Shown here in pieces: positions 63,336-64,000 of a DNA stretch of 64,000 nt; position 1 is the first letter of the stretch; each line of letters begins with the position of its first letter. Under the pieces are notes generated by a model. The model saw nothing but the letters and a program-made list of their open reading frames with translations. It made no database searches and was not told the origin of the DNA. The DNA is from Pseudomonadota bacterium (lineage in GTDB: Bacteria > Pseudomonadota > Alphaproteobacteria > Acetobacterales > Acetobacteraceae): positions 62,001 to 126,000 of the forward strand of contig JAKAEC010000001.1 in the NCBI GenBank assembly GCA_021818425.1. The letters are read 5' to 3'. The translations under genes were made by a program, and so were the position numbers.

Positions 63336-63875
63336 ATAGCCAGACCGCCAGCGCCGCCCGCCCCGCCCTCTCGCGAAGGGCCTCGGGTTAACGAAGAAAT
63401 CAGAATTCCGCAGGTTCGGCTGATTGACCAGAATGGTGAAATGATCGGGGTGCTCAACACCCGGGACGCGATCGCGCGCGCTTATGCAGCGGGGCTAGAC
63501 CTAGTCGAGATCAGCCCGAATGCAGAGCCGCCGGTGGCCAAAATCCTCGATTATGGCAAGTTCAAATACGAACAGCAGAAGAAGCGTAACGAAGCGCGCA
63601 AGAAGCAGAAGGTCGTTGAGATCAAGGAGGTGAAGGTTCGCCCCAATATCGACGAAAACGATTATCAGGTGAAGCTGCGCGCGATGAAAGGCTTTATTGG
63701 TGAAGGCGACAAGGTGAAGGTGACCTTGCGTTTCCGTGGCCGTGAGATGGCCCATCAGGAACTGGGGGTAAAGGTTCTAGAGCGCATCCGCGGCGATATG
63801 GAGGCCGATACAAAGGTTGAGCAAATGCCGAGGATGGAAAACCGGCAGATGGTGATGGTGTTGGCACCGAAATAA
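63336..63875 (+). CDS. infC: Translation initiation factor IF-3, apparent ATA start
   Basis: (I/M)[38 protein letters not shown]...; [24 protein letters not shown] at 63323-63327, 8 nt before ATA 63336; no ATG/GTG/TTG between stop 63312 and Met 63441. Confidence 0.92.
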   Translation: MARPPAPPAPPSREGPRVNEEIRIPQVRLIDQNGEMIGVLNTRDAIARAYAAGLDLVEISPNAEPPVAKILDYGKFKYEQQKKRNEARKKQKVVEIKEVKVRPNIDENDYQVKLRAMKGFIGEGDKVKVTLRFRGREMAHQELGVKVLERIRGDMEADTKVEQMPRMENRQMVMVLAPK

Positions 63876-63892
63876 TATTTGATCTTATGGAT

Positions 63893-63922
63893 TCAAAAAA
63901 CCCGGCTTTAGTCGGGTTTTTT
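63893..63922 (+). terminator. Rho-independent terminator after infC
   Basis: CAAAAAACCCGGCTTTAGTCGGGTTTTTT: stem CCCGG/TCGGG with A6 and T6 flanks, just after the infC stop. Confidence 0.85.
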
Positions 63923-64000
63923 CGTTGGCCGTGCTGTCGTGAAGCCGAACGTGGTAATACCACAAAGGCCCTAGAGCATGACCTGTGCCCAGTCTCTGGT

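Noticed and set aside
63441-63875. IF3 start at ATG 63441 as given by the ORF track
   Set aside because: Would remove most of the conserved IF3 N-terminal signature, which is encoded upstream in the same frame.

Overview
The window is a GC-rich chromosomal segment. The protein content is most consistent with an acetic-acid-bacterium or acidophile relative in the Alphaproteobacteria; that lineage is inferred from protein sequence and was not searched. It is dominated by core genes. From the left they are: a compact dcw cluster (ftsI-murE-murF-mraY-murD-ftsW-murG-murC-murB-ddl-ftsQ-ftsA-ftsZ), then lpxC, eno, ybjN-like, proC and prs; a lipid A/Kdo block (bpt, DUF374 acyltransferase, waaA, lpxK, htrB-like); rlmN; secF/secD; gatB/gatA/gatC; ruvX; lipB; a tRNA-Leu(GAG); maeB; lpxB; a triheme cytochrome c; hisI; ppk2; an OprB-type porin; a family-2 glycosyltransferase; and infC. 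I found no CRISPR array, prophage, intact transposon, BGC or recognisable defence system, and no convincing new multi-gene system. The best second-look items are: (1) infC has no ATG/GTG/TTG available and appears to start at ATA (or ATT) behind a good Shine-Dalgarno; (2) a 628-aa protein of unknown function is directly coupled to an ELM1-family gene; (3) a PadR-DUF2218 pair has an AT-rich repeat/palindrome operator candidate; (4) an AT-rich tandem 10-mer lies in the lpxC/ybjQ divergent intergenic region; (5) a stand-alone EAL protein has a substituted DDFGTG loop; (6) an orphan triheme cytochrome has an extra C-terminal region; (7) there are orphan small ORFs and apparently decayed coding patches. 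CDS starts were adjusted from the ORF track where an internal Met fits the family better; most starts remain tentative.
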